A stretch of 64,000 bases of DNA from Rhynchopus euleeides (Eukaryota > Euglenozoa > Diplonemea > Diplonemida > Diplonemidae). Shown piece after piece: positions 52,669 through 64,000 of this stretch. Under the pieces are notes generated by a model. That model worked only from the letters and a program-made list of their open reading frames with translations. It did no database searches and was not told the DNA's origin. The stretch spans positions 1,116,001-1,180,000 of the forward strand of contig OY723252.1 in NCBI GenBank assembly GCA_963210315.1. The letters are read 5' to 3'. Position 1 is the first letter of the stretch. Each line of letters opens with the position of its first letter. The position numbers and the translations under genes are program-made.

Positions 52669-53693
52669 TAGCACGCCCTACGATTGTTCTCCTCTTTCTC
52701 TCGCGATTCACTCGGTCGGTGCCCCCCGACGACCCGAGAATTGCGTAGTTTGTGCAGAGTGAAAAAGGGTGCACTCAGGGGCACCACCGGCCACATTTTG
52801 GTTTTTTTGAGGGGACGGGGTGGGGGCGGGGCGGGGCGGGCGAGGGGGGGATAGAAGGGCTGCAGAAAAGCGACTTTGCCCCATAGCCTGACGCCCTGTT
52901 TGGTGCAACAACACCGCTCTGCCACCCACCCACCCCCCCCCCCCTCCCCCGCGAACTTAAACCTCTTGCTGATTCTTATTCGCGGCACAGCAGAGGGGGT
53001 TTGCTGTACCCTAATAATAAGAATCGCTTTGTCTCACTTCTCTGCATTTTCTGAGCGAAGGTGCCTCGAGGAATGTCTGTGCCGAGACATCAGGTTAGAC
53101 AGAGACAGCGCCGTGCTGAGGGTGGGAGGGGGGTGTCAGGTCGCATCGGCCATGGCGTTCTCAGCTGTGTCGCTGCCTGGGGGTTGCCTTGCTGCTCACG
53201 CTCGCCGAAGCCAGCAAAAAAAAAAAAAGAAGAGGCCTCACAAAAATTGGGCTGTGAAGTGACACGTTTTGACACACATCGCAGCCCAGAACAACAGCAC
53301 CTCCCCCACCACCACCACCACCACCACTCCTCAATAAAGGAGACGCGGGGGGGGCTTCGCTCTAAAGTGCAGAAAAGTGAGCCGCCTCACAATAGAGGTT
53401 GCAGGCCTGACACGCTTTGACACATAGCGAAGGCTCCGAAGGGCCAATTTACGTGGTTCTCACGTAGTTCCTTGACGGTTTTCCGGGGCACCAATATAGA
53501 ATATCGTTTGTGCGCCAAAAAATCCGGGGGAAGGGGGGGTGGGGGTGGGAATGGGTAATGTGGGTTAAATAATCTACGATAGGGTGTGGGAGGTGGGTGG
53601 GTGGGTGGGTGGGGGGGGGGGGGGGAGGGGAGGAGGATGAGGAGGGGGGGGGGGGGGCAGTGTTGTTAGAAACCGAGTTTTAAACATTTTAAA

Positions 53694-56413
53694 GGAGGAT
53701 GTATAACGAACTGTAAATTCTGTAAAATTTTGTAAAAAATGGGGGAATTTTTTGGAAAAATGGCCAAAAAAAGAGTGTGGGGAGTTGGGTCCAGTTTAGC
53801 AAAGTCCGTGTATTTGGACGCGGCCCCTCAGATAAGGAAGCCGCGTCTCAGGTGCGATATGGGGTGTTGGAGAATTTCAGGGTTCGGCCCGAAATTCCCG
53901 TTCGAACCGCTATCCCAGGTCCGACTCAAAACTGTGCTGGGCTCTCGGAGACGGGAGCCCGAAAGCGGGAAGACCAAGCCAATTGTTTTTCCGTGCGAGG
54001 ATCACTCCTCGACACTGTGTGGAAGCCCTGCAGGGCACATCCATGAGACGCATCACAACAGAAGGGACAGAAGAACATGAGGCCACGAGGAAGCTGGCCG
54101 TGTATCGCAAAGTTTTCGACAACGTAGCATGCCCGAGAGGAACGTTCTTCCCGTTCCCATTCAGGGTACGGTACACCTGAGGACAGCAAAAGACGGTCAC
54201 CTTGCAGGCGGGGCAACGCCTGCATGAACGCAGATAAAATTGCAGCATACGTTCCCTGCATCAGGAGCCGGTTGTCAAGCCTCCCGTGTTGCAGTTGTAG
54301 GGCTCCGAATAACACCCAGTTTCATCGGACCGTAACGAGGATCTTGGCATCGACGAGCCACAGACTGTGACACTTTACAGTCGGAATCGCGTCCGACACC
54401 TGGTAGGCATTGCCATGCCGATGGAAGGCCCCCCCAGCCCATGGGGGGCCCGGGGTCTCAGACGGTGGGAGGCACTCCAGAGTGGCGTGTGGCCTCCGAC
54501 CTGCGCGGACTGCGCTACAACACCGCAACCGAGGGCACCTGCAACTACATTTGGATGCGGGACACGGCATCTTCTGACATGCTCGGCGGGGAGAGGGGGT
54601 CTCTCTGTACCTCCTAGGGAAAGCGGACAGAACGAGGTAGGCACTCGGAGATGGAGCCGAGAGGGGCGGACGGGGGTTTTTTCAGGCAGCGCCGCAACAG
54701 CGAGAAGAACACGTGCAACCCCAGAACATGAGGCGCCGTGACGGAGCAACAGGAGAAAACCATAAAAACAGGGCGTCCGGACGACAGACAGGCACGGGAC
54801 TGGAAACGCAAACAAACAGACAGCCGAAAAGAAGTCGAAGTGAAACGGTTGTACAAAGGGCTCGGCGTTACCGACGTCCTTCGTACAGAGTGAAACGACG
54901 ACGCCGCCGAAGGCGGCCAATCCGCCGCCCGAAGGGCGGCGGAAAAATTTTTGGGGTGTTTTTGGGTGAAAATCCGGGCAACCCGGGCCCTTTGGGACCA
55001 CATAGGCCAGGAAAGGCCAAAATTTTCGACTTTTTTCGGAAATTTTCCGATTTTTCACAGTGTGGCAGTCCGCAGACACAGATTTTCGGGTCAGAAAAAA
55101 AATTTTTTTTCGACCCAAAAATTTCGGATTTTTTTCCGGAGGGTGTATGGTGACCATCCCGGAAATCCGAAAAAAACCTGATTTTTCCTGATTTTCGGAT
55201 TTTTCTCGAAATTCGCCCTTGTGTCAACCAGTGGCAAATTTTTCGGAAAATCGGGAAAAAACAGGAAAATCCGGAAAATCATACACCCTCCTAGTGTCTG
55301 GGGGGTGATATGGCGGAAAAATTTTTGGGGTGTTTTTGGGTGAAAATCCGGGCAACCCGGGCCCTTTGGGACCACATAGGCCAGGAAAGGCCAAAATTTT
55401 CGACTTTTTTCGGAAATTTTCCGATTTTTCACAGTGTGGCAGTCCGCAGACACAGATTTTCGGGTCAGAAAAAAAATTTTTTTTCGACCCAAAAATTTCG
55501 GATTTTTTTCCGGAGGGTGTATGGTGACCATCCCGGAAATCCGAAAAAAACCTGATTTTTCCTGATTTTCGGATTTTTCTCGAAATTCGCCCTTGTGTCA
55601 ACCAGTGGCAAATTTTTCGGAAAATCGGGAAAAAACAGGAAAATCCGGAAAATCATACACCCTCCTAGTGTCTGGGGGGTGATATGGCGGAAAAATTTTT
55701 GGGGTGTTTTTGGGTGAAAATCCGGGCAACCCGGGCCCTTTGGGACCACATAGGCCAGGAAAGGCCAAAATTTTCGACTTTTTTCGGAAATTTTCCGATT
55801 TTTCACAGTGTGGCAGTCCGCAGACACAGATTTTCGGGTCAGAAAAAAAATTTTTTTTCGACCCAAAAATTTCGGATTTTTTTCCGGAGGGTGTATGGTG
55901 ACCATCCCGGAAATCCGAAAAAAACCTGATTTTTCCTGATTTTCGGATTTTTCTCGAAATTCGCCCTTGTGTCAACCAGTGGCAAATTTTTCGGAAAATC
56001 GGGAAAAAACAGGAAAATCCGGAAAATCATACACCCTCCTAGTGTCTGGGGGGTGATATGGCGGAAAAATTTTTGGGGTGTTTTTGGGTGAAAATCCGGG
56101 CAACCCGGGCCCTTTGGGACCACATAGGCCAGGAAAGGCCAAAATTTTCGACTTTTTTCGGAAATTTTCCGATTTTTCACAGTGTGGCAGTCCGCAGACA
56201 CAGATTTTCGGGTCAGAAAAAAAATTTTTTTTCGACCCAAAAATTTCGGATTTTTTTCCGGAGGGTGTATGGTGACCATCCCGGAAATCCGAAAAAAACC
56301 TGATTTTTCCTGATTTTCGGATTTTTCTCGAAATTCGCCCTTGTGTCAACCAGTGGCAAATTTTTCGGAAAATCGGGAAAAAACAGGAAAATCCGGAAAA
56401 TCATACACCCTCC
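53694..56413. mobile_element. Family G TIR element, copy III (2,720 bp) with 374-bp tandem array
   Basis: Starts GGAGGATGTAT and ends ATACACCCTCC. AAA flanks both sides (53691-53693 and 56414-56416). The left part matches copy II (GTGTGGGGAGTTGGGTCCAG and AAGTCCGTGTATTTGGACGC). Four units of 374 bp fill 54937-56413. No transposase is seen. Confidence 0.87.
54937..56413 (+). repeat. 374-bp tandem array, four units
   Basis: GGCGGAAAAATTTTTGGGGTG recurs near 54938, 55312, 55686 and 56060. Units are homologous to the 377-bp units at 1-2125. Within each unit, GGAGGGTGTATGG and CATACACCCTCC lie about 165 bp apart in inverse orientation, so a mini-element with family ends is embedded in the repeat. 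Confidence 0.9.
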
Positions 56414-56417
56414 AAAC

Positions 56418-57182
56418 GTTTTACAGGGGGGGGTCAAATAAACGTACTAAGTACTACTATTCGGCGAACGGGCGGGCCTAAATCGACCTCGCCAAAAAAG
56501 TATAAAATACGTTGCGAGCGAATAGACGTACGTAGTACGTCTATTCAACTTTTCCTAAAAACACTGTTTGCAGGGGCTCTGCGGGGCTATTTGGTCCACC
56601 AGGGGCGCGCTGGTCACTGCTGCGTGCCCTGGCCCAGATCACTTCGTTGAAGGAAGGCCGGGGAGCGCCTGGCTGTGGCCCATCCTCTTGAGGCATTCCG
56701 TGAGCAGATGAAAGCATCCGACGTCGTCACTATATCGACACCAGCCGAAGATATTGGCCCTGTTGGTGGATGTCACAGGTCTACGGTGAGCTTTGTCTGG
56801 GGCGGTGGTGGTGGGGACTGCGGACGCCGTAGCTGAGGGAATGCGCGGCGGGCTTCAGCAGTGGTTCTGATGCCTCTGGACCGCATGAGCTTGCGGGTTT
56901 GCGGGGCCCATGCACCCTGGTTCCCCGAAGTGGCACCAATAGACCTTGTCCCCATTCCTTGCCCCAAAGTTTGTGGATTTGTGTGCCCCCTCCACTGGCA
57001 GGCGGTCCTCCAAAAAGAAAATCTCAAAAAAAACGAGATACTTCCCAAAAAAACGGGTGGGCAAAGTAAGTACTTGTATTCAACGGCCCAACGTGCCCCA
57101 GAGCCCCAAAAAAATAAGTACTACTATTCGGCTAAGTACTACTATTCAACTAAGTACGTATATTCGACCCCCCCCTGTAAAC
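56418..57182. mobile_element. Small element with TTTACAGGGG ends (about 760 bp)
   Basis: TTTACAGGGGGGGGTCAAATA at 56420 (20-bp motif given in part) and the inverse of TTTACAGGGGGGGGTCGAAT at about 57160-57181. Both ends carry inward CTAAGTACTACTATTCGGC-type repeats. CGT or a longer palindromic AAACGTTT may be the target duplication; the surrounding palindrome makes it ambiguous. No coding region. Confidence 0.65.
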
Positions 57183-58780
57183 GTTTTAAAGTTTAAAACG
57201 CCGTTTTAAATTATTTAAAACGGGGTTTAAAACGGGGTTCAAAACGGCAAAAAACCCTGCAAAATATAGGGGGAGACTTTTCGATTTTTTTTTCTGGAAC
57301 CCAAAATTGATCGTTTTGGGCCATCTGAGGCCATCTTCGGCAAAAAAATCCAATTTTGAGGCTCCCTGGGGGTCCCAAATGGGTGAACAAATTCCCTGTG
57401 TGAAATAGCCTATTGCAGGCCTTTTGAGCATGATCAGGCAAACACAGCTGTGTGGCAGGGCTTTCTGCGAAAATTCGCCTCCTGGTGAAGTGGGCTACTT
57501 TTCACCCTCCATTCACCCTGGCCTCAACCCGTTCCTCTGCTCACCCTGACGCAAGCTCATGCCCTCATCGTTGACAATCACCCAGAAAAGATTCAGGATG
57601 GTACAGTACAGACTCGGGTGCACGAACGATCCAACGGTGGTGCCTGTTTGACTTGCTGGTGTATGGTTGATCATTGCTTGTTACGTACATGTCGCTTTCT
57701 CAGCGCCCCCGCCTTCACCGAAACCCGATGCCCAACACGAGCGGTGTGGCGCCCGTGGTACTGACCCCTTCGGACCTTAACTCCAGCGGTAGCCGCCGGC
57801 TTTCTTCAAAGAAACTCATCGATGACGTCCCCCCAGAGTGCAGGTTCCTGCTGCCTACCCACGATCATTAGGGTGCCGAGAGAATGGCTAGGTGATCAAT
57901 AATTGTCCCAAACACTAGCTTGGCAACAGCCAGAGCAACCCCAGGTGGGGCGCAGCCGAGTGCTGCAACCATCGTTCTGACAGCAACAACATCACCTGGC
58001 TGTCTTGTTGAACACAGCCGTGATGAAGCTGGCTGCACTTCCTGTTTGGAGTTCATCGGGATCCGTTCTGCAAAAGTGAAAGTTGGAGGCAAAGAATACA
58101 TGACGAGGATGGTTACGCCTTTTGTAGGCTTCTCTCGATCAGAGAAGTCGGGCGTCCATAGGAGAGTAAAGGGAATACAGATATGCTCCTCTCAAAGAGG
58201 GGCAGGCCAAAGGTAGGCTCCAGGTGGCAACTGGAACTGTGCAACTTTTCCAGAAGGTGCTTCCAGGACTGTCGAAGGAGCTGGTGGAGTTCGCTGGGTC
58301 CATTGCCATCCCCATCATGGTGATCCGGCCTTCAACCTGCGACTTTGTATCATGGATTCAGCTCAAAAGGGTGCACATCGAGTGATGCAAGATGAAGATT
58401 CGACACTCCAGAAATATGCTGATGTCAAACTGCATTATTCCTGAGAACAACGGAGGGGGTGTGCCAACTGATGCCGGTGCGATTGATGCAACCCTCACCA
58501 CAACGTCAGTGCCACCTATTTTCCACCAATAATGTGTCCGCTGTGACAGGAATGCAGGAATAATCACCCAGAATATGAGCTGGGGGGCCTCAGGGGGCAT
58601 GGAAAAAAAAATTTGGCCGAAAAATTTTTTTTTGGTGTGAAAACACCACAGAAACGCCCTGTTTTAACCCCCGTTTTAAACTCCGTTTTAAATTAATTTA
58701 AAACGCGTTTTAATTTAAAACATTTAAAACATTTAAAACGTTTAAAACGTAAAGTTTTAAATGGGGGCTAACAACAATGG

Positions 58781-59102
58781 GGGGGGGGGGTGGGGGCGGT
58801 GTGTGTGTGGTGTGTGCCGCATCGCTCGAAGCTCGAAGTCTGATCAATATATCACAACACACACAGCATCATGGGGGGAGGGGTTTGATCGTCGAGAGTG
58901 AATGGAAAAGTAAGTCTCCCAGCACCTCTTTACCATGGAGGGGGGGGGGGGGTTTATTTGATCGTTTGAAGCCAGCAGGAGGGCACAGAGCTGATATTGC
59001 AGATCAGCTTTTTCCCCCCCTCTTTTGTTGTCCCCTCTCCCCCCCCCCAGGCCCTGGGGTAAGGATTTTTGGTAGTTCACGGATTTCCTCCGGGGGGGGG
59101 GT
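58781..59102. other. Spacer with G runs
   Basis: No gene. Poly-G/poly-C runs at 58781, 58940, 59041 and 59092 abut element ends on both sides. Confidence 0.6.
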
Positions 59103-62069
59103 CACCACGGACTAGTCGCCCGGACGACTAGTCGGGACGACGGGTGAAATGACGACGGGTGAAACGACGGGTGGCACCCGTCGACTCGACGGGTGGACCT
59201 GTCGAGTCGACGGGTGCCACCCGTCGGCACGACGGGTGAACCTGCTGAAACGACGGGTGTTCCAGCCATTTCCTGTTGATATGGGCCAATTTCCATTGAA
59301 AACTAGGGGAGTACCTTGCATGGCATCAGGTTATTTTTCACGCCGAGCTATCTTCCCTGCACAGACCCACCCCCCATTACTTTCCATTTACAATTCCTAG
59401 TTGGTGAAGGGGCTGCCCACCGGTGGACCACCAGGAGGGGGGTGAGCCATCCAGGTGGGCAGGGGGCCTGGTAAAACAACTCCCTCCCACGACGTCACTC
59501 CGCTCTCGAGGACAAACAAAATCACCTACGTACCTGAACTGCCAAACACCCCCCCCCCCTCACTTACGGGTGCGCGGATCTCATGTGCTCGTCGCGCTTT
59601 ACAGTGGTTTTAAAGAGCTCGAAACAAACACAGCAACGCTTTTGTGTCAGCACGCGCGAATGGTGACTGAGGTAGTGCTGGCTCAGTCCCTTCGATTTTG
59701 CCCGTTTGCCGCACTCCTGGCATGTGACAGTGCAGGTCTGACACGGCGCGTTGTTTTGTGGCCGATGTGCAGCATCATAATGCGCAAACAGTGCTTCTCT
59801 CGTGTGGACAACTTTGGAGCACACAATGCAGATATGCTGCTGCACAGGCACTGTACCGGATGGTGTTGGTTCTGGCACTTCTGGCACATCCTCGCTGTTG
59901 CCCCAGGATTTGGACTTGCAGATGCATGCGAGCAGCGTTGCCTTTGGAGTGGTGTTTTCCGGGTCGCCCAGAAATTGTTGGCCCCATCGCCCCCTTTTTG
60001 TGACGTGAGATCCAAGGCTGAGGGACTCGAGTCTCCGCTGCAGTGCTGCCGTTGCTCCCTTCCAACAAGCGTTCCTCGCAGTGACACAGCAGCAAAGCTT
60101 TATCGCGCCGAACTTCAGGAGGGTCGGGGTGCTCGGTTGGTCCAGCAGGCCGCACCCCTTGCCTTTGGTCCTCTGCATTTCGAAGAGCAGCAGGTCCCGT
60201 TCGGCGGTCTGCTGCGATGTCACCCTCAGGGCATGGCGTTTGGGGACGCCATTCCCCCTCTCCAGTTCCTCGTCACTCAGGGCGAGGGGGTGTGCATCTT
60301 CTGGATCAAACCAGTGGCTCATCGAATGGATATATGTAACACCACGCCCCTCGGATGTTCTCCCAGGTGACACCCACTCCAGGACAAACACAAGGATGTG
60401 CATTGCGATGAGCGAGAAGATGAACTCTTTCGCGCACTTTCCCTCCTGGTGGTACTTGATGGGTATGTCGTTGTAGCGGAAATGCACAAGCATTTCCATT
60501 GCAATACAGAGTAGATGCTGCACCCCCTTCGTCTTGGTAATGGTGAGTAAGCGACTCAGAACATCTCTGGCCTGGTTTCCCGTCATGTTGGAACACGTTG
60601 AGCTGCCAAGGACAGCCTTCTGCACGGCAGGTCCATCAGGCAAGATCTCTGCGAGTATTGCGATGAACCCGTTTATGTCGTGCAGGGGGGGGTGACCCCT
60701 GCGTACAGGCTCTCAAACCCAGCTTCATGAAGTTCCTGGATGCTAGCCCTGTGGCAGGCGTGGAGCTGTTTCAACCAGTCATTTCGTGGTGTGGTACAAA
60801 ACGCGCTCCTGTGCGAAGATGACCCCATCTTACTAAATGCCGACCACAGCTCAAGATGGTCCCCTGCTACCCTAAGCAGGCGAGCCGAAACATCACGTTC
60901 GCCTTTTCGAAAACCCCTCTCTGCACTCTTGCGATTTGCTTCAGGAAGTTGAACGTGAACCACGTTCTGTACTCATCCTTCTGCTTATCGGCAACTGTCA
61001 CCAACCGTGTTGCGAAGGCACCGTCGAAAATGCCTACGGCCAGCCTGCTCTGCTGGGTCTTCTGTGCCTGTTTCTTCTCCGCCTCGTACAGCTTCACCAT
61101 AGCTGCAGTGCCGCGGGGCAGGCGTCGGCCATCTCCTTGAGCCCTGTCGGGTGGTCCTTCCCGTTGCTCTTCCGGAGGCCCAACCCGACAAACTCGATGT
61201 CTGACCCGCTATTGACACGGGCAGCGTACATCGTGCGACCATCCTTCGCGGTCGACTTGCTGATCACCCCACCCCCCACCTTCTCATACTTTTTGTACAG
61301 GGCAAGACTGATGATGGGATCAGTCGACTTGATGGTAGTATCCGTCAGCTTGCCGAGAAGCTGCTTCAGGGCCATGTGGCTCAACCCATCAGCATCACGC
61401 TCGACAACATACGTGTTGATCCAAGCACGTACAAACACCGTCATGTCCACAGCGCTGGCGAGGGCCTGCGCTGCAGTACGCTTTGCCGCTGGCATTGATT
61501 GGTGTGGCTCGTCTGGGTGGCCTGGGTGATGATGATGGTATCTTGGGGTATCTTGGCCTGGGTGATGATGAGGGTACGGTATCTTGGAGACTGCCTTGTG
61601 GGTTGTGCAAGGGTTGGGGGCTGGGGCGAAAATTTGCCTGGCAGAAAAGTGATCAGCTTCATGAAGTAGGTTGCTCCGTCAAACTGACACAGTTTGTCAG
61701 AGTCAAGATCCCTCGAACAATGAAAATCCACGAGAACAGCCGTCGCACATGCACTTGAGGCCCTTCACCAACTAGGAATTGTAAATGGAAAGTAATGGGG
61801 GGTGGGTCTGTGCAGGGAAGATAGCTCGGCGTGAAAAATAACCTGATGCCATGCAAGGTACTCCCCTAGTTTTCAATGGAAATTGGCCCATATCAACAGG
61901 AAATGGCTGGAACACCCGTCGTTTCAGCAGGTTCACCCGTCGTGCCGACGGGTGGCACCCGTCGACTCGACGGGTCCACCCGTCGAGTCGACGGGTGCCG
62001 CCTGTCGAGTTTTCACCCGTCGTCCCGACTAGTCGACCCCACCCGTCACTGCCCGACTAGTCCGTGGTG
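59103..62069 (-). mobile_element. Family S TIR element, copy B
   Basis: Same ends as copy A (CACCACGGACTAGTCG and inverse), with TIRs of about 305 bp (59103-59411 and 61764-62069). Flanks read GGGGT before and GTGGGG after, compatible with a GT or similar 2-bp duplication. It is nearly identical to copy A throughout, with scattered indels. Confidence 0.88.
59564..61495 (-). pseudogene. Family S C2H2 zinc-finger protein gene, copy B (frame-disrupted)
   Basis: Blocks as in copy A: 61495-61094, 61100-60867, about 60910-60673, and an uninterrupted 359-codon run from 60643 to 59564. That run restores the part broken in copy A (DIPIKYHQEGKCAKEFIF) and ends with the three C2H2 fingers. An extra base near 60683 (TPPCTT) breaks the frame here but not in copy A. 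The two upstream frame changes are shared with copy A. Comparing copies therefore separates shared (older or real) breaks from private ones. Confidence 0.72.
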
Positions 62070-62226
62070 GTGGGGGGGGGGGGGGGGGGGGGCTCCCCGC
62101 GGGCTGAGGTCAGGCTGGCGACCCAGGTTTTCAGGGTGACACCAGGATTTCCTCGAAATTTTGGGTGACCCCCACCCCCTGGTCGGGCACCCTACCAGGG
62201 GGGGGGGGGGGTCACGAGGGGGGGGG
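62070..62226. other. 157-bp spacer between head-to-head family S copies
   Basis: It starts with a run of about 22 G and ends with further G runs. The middle (GGGCTGAGGTCAGGCTGGCG to CCTGGTCGGGCACCC) is not found elsewhere in the window. Confidence 0.7.
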
Positions 62227-64000
62227 CACCACGGACTAGTCGGGCAGTGACGGGTGGGGTCGACTAGTCGGGACGACGGGTGAAAACTCGACAGGCGGCA
62301 CCCGTCGACTCGACGGGTGGACCCGTCGAGTCGACGGGTGGCACCCGTCGGCACGACGGGTGAACCTGCTGAAACGACGGGTGTTCCAGCCATTTCCTGT
62401 TGATATGGGCCAATTTCAATTGAAAACTAGGGGAGTACCTTGCATGGCATCAGGTTATTTTTCACGCCGAACTATCTTCCCTGCACAGACCCACCCCCCA
62501 TTACTTTCCATTTACAATTCCTAGTTGGTGATGGGGCCTCAAGTGCATGTGCGACGGCTGTTCTCGTGGATTTTCATTGTTCGAGGGATCTTGACTCTGA
62601 CAAACTGTGTCAGTTTGACAGAGCAACCTACTTCATGAAGGTGATCACTTTTCTGCCAGGCAAATTTTCGCCCCAGCCCCCAACCCTTGCACAACCCACA
62701 AGGCAGCCTCCAAGATACCGTACCCTCATCACCACCCAGGCCAAGATACCCCAAGATACTATCATCACCACCCAGGCCACCCAGACGAGCCACACCAATC
62801 AATGCCAGCGGCAAAGCGTACTGCAGCGCAGGCCCTCGCCAGCGCTGTGGACATGACGGTGTTTGTACGTGCTTGGATCAACACGTATGTTGTCGAGCGT
62901 GATGCTGATGGGTTGAGCCACATGGCCCTGAAGCAGCTTCTCGGCAAGCTGGCGGATACTACCATCAAGTCGACTGATCCCATCATTAGTCTTGCCCTGT
63001 ACAAAAAGTATGAGAAGCTGGGGGGTGGGGTGATCAGCAAGTCGACCGCGAAGGATGGTCGCACGATGTACGCTGCCCGTGTCAATAGCGGGTCAGACAT
63101 CGAGTTTGTCGGGTTGGGCCTCCGGAAGAGCAACGGGAAGGACCACCCGACAGGGCTCAAGGAGATGGCCGACGCCTGCCCCGCGCACTGCAGCTATGGT
63201 GAAGCTGTACGAGGCGGAGAAGAAACAGGCACAGAAGACCCAGCAGAGCAGGCTGGCCGTAGGCATTTTCGACGGTGCCTTCGCAACACGGTTGGTGACA
63301 GTTGCCGATTAGCAGAAGGATGAGTACAGAACGTGGTTCACGTTCAACTTCCTGAAGCAAATCGCAAGAGTGCAGAGAGGGGTTTTTGAAAAGGCGAACG
63401 TGATGTTTCGGCTCGCCTGCTTAGGGTAGCAGGGGACCATCTTGAGCTGTGGTCGGCATTTAGTAAGATGGGGTCATCTTCGCACAGGAGCGCGTTTTGT
63501 ACCACACCACGAAATGACTGGTTGAAACAGCTCCACGCCTGCCACAGGGCTAGCATCCAGGAACTTCATGAAGCTGGGTTTGGGAGCCTGTACGCAGGGG
63601 TGTTCACCTCCACAGCGTACACGATCACACCCCCCCTGCACGACATAAACGGGTTCATCGCAATACTCGCAGAGATCTTGCCTGATGGACCTGCCGTGCA
63701 GAAGGCTGTCCTTGGCAGCTCAACGTGTTCCAACATGACGGGAAACCAGGTCAGAGATGTTCTGAGTCGCTTACTCACCATTGCCAAGACGAAGGGGGTG
63801 CAGCATCTACTCTGTATTGCAATGGAAATGCTTGTGCATTTCCGCTACAACGACATCCCCATCAAGTACCACCAGGAGGGAAAGTGCGCGAAAGAGTTCA
63901 TCTTCTCGCTCATCGCAATGCACATCCTTGTGTTTGTCCTGGAGTGGGTGTCACCTGGGAGAACATCCGAGGGGCGTGGTGTTACATATATCCATTCGAT
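62227..64000 (+). mobile_element. Family S TIR element, copy C (runs off the window)
   Basis: Begins CACCACGGACTAGTCG and continues with the gene-5' side TIR (to about 62530). It is in opposite orientation to copy B. The other end is beyond 64000. Confidence 0.88.
62802..64000 (+). pseudogene. Family S C2H2 zinc-finger protein gene, copy C (partial, frame-disrupted)
   Basis: Block 1 starts at 62802 (MPAAKRTAAQALASAVD). It has one base fewer than A and B at the block 1/2 junction (CCCGCGCACTGC), but this does not restore the frame. Block 2 (VKLYEAEKKQ) has a private TAG at about 63310 where A and B have AAG. The block 2/3 change at CTGCTTAGGGTAGC is the same as in the others. From about 63440 to the window end the frame is open and includes a longer version of the SLYAGV..DINGF loop (GVFTSTAYTITPPLHDINGF). 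The zinc fingers would lie beyond the window. Confidence 0.7.

Larger units (their letters stand above)
51485..53657. other. Gene-free low-complexity region
   Basis: No gene recognised. It is dominated by G or C runs (for example 51740, 52240, 52365, 52925, 53610). It contains a small palindromic relic at 51905-51948 and a MITE-like element at 52481-52668. Confidence 0.6.
53658..58780. mobile_element. Large element with CAGTGTTGTTAG ends, containing two nested elements
   Basis: CAGTGTTGTTAG at 53658 and CTAACAACAATG at about 58768-58779 are inverse with one mismatch. Both ends adjoin TTTAAAACGTTTTAAA-rich subterminal DNA (53675-53693 with 57180-57245, and 58665-58760) and lie in G runs. CAGTG-type ends suggest hAT, but G runs hide any 8-bp duplication. 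The interior not occupied by other elements (57246-58660) has no recognisable transposase. Confidence 0.6.

Noticed and set aside
53910-54315. 112- and 129-codon frames inside family G copy III as a transposase
   Set aside because: They overlap one another in different frames, lack DDE or zinc-finger motifs, and are not shared with copy II.
1-64000. tRNA or rRNA genes
   Set aside because: No cloverleaf-compatible A/B-box pairs or conserved rRNA stretches were noticed on reading; a tRNAscan or Rfam search would decide.

Overview
The window looks like nuclear DNA from a eukaryotic microbe. It has non-LTR retrotransposons, TIR DNA transposons nested inside one another, many homopolymer and microsatellite tracts, no operons, and a few widely spaced genes. 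A DUF4116 repeat-protein family beside a protein disulfide isomerase and an RluA-type pseudouridine synthase fits an alga-like protist; a chromerid or dinoflagellate relative is possible, but this is inference and I cannot name a species.

Layout. 1-2125 is the end of a TIR element (family G, terminus GGAGGGTGTCC) made of a 377-bp tandem array; it inserted into the 3' part of a LINE (ORF2 to 6802, ORF1 6896-8986). 9036-9660 holds dispersed repeats. 9662-12592 is a second, 5'-truncated LINE. 12593-22260 has no intact gene: a decayed gene inside an inverted repeat (16359-17163), a hairpin, GACCCCC-rich DNA, and tandem and dispersed repeats. 22269-25198 is copy A of a TIR element (family S, terminus CACCACGGACTAGTCG) with a C2H2 zinc-finger gene. 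25340-28945 has AT-rich palindromic arrays and then an intact pogo-like DDE transposase with an unusual C-terminal extension. 29046-31366 is a hAT-like element. 31373-34600 is mostly repeats.

34631-36715 is an intact ubiquitin-like plus DUF4116 repeat gene. A second copy (37569-46068) is cut into four collinear pieces by three related elements of about 840 bp. All three sit at the same codons of the protein repeat and have 18-19-bp target duplications. A 3.8-kb family G element is nested inside one of them. 47832-48623 (PDI-like) and 50168-51409 (RluA-like) are the likeliest host housekeeping genes. 51900-58780 is a nest of elements: a family with TIR CAGTGTTGTTAG contains family G copy III and a TTTACAGGGG element. 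59103-62069 (copy B) and 62227 to the window end (copy C) are two more family S elements, head to head.

Most of the coding capacity belongs to mobile elements. Three things look least explained by standard families: the family S element and its protein, the peptidase-like tail on the pogo transposase, and the elements that repeatedly hit one motif of the DUF4116 repeat. No RNA gene, CRISPR array or bacterial-type regulatory site was recognised.
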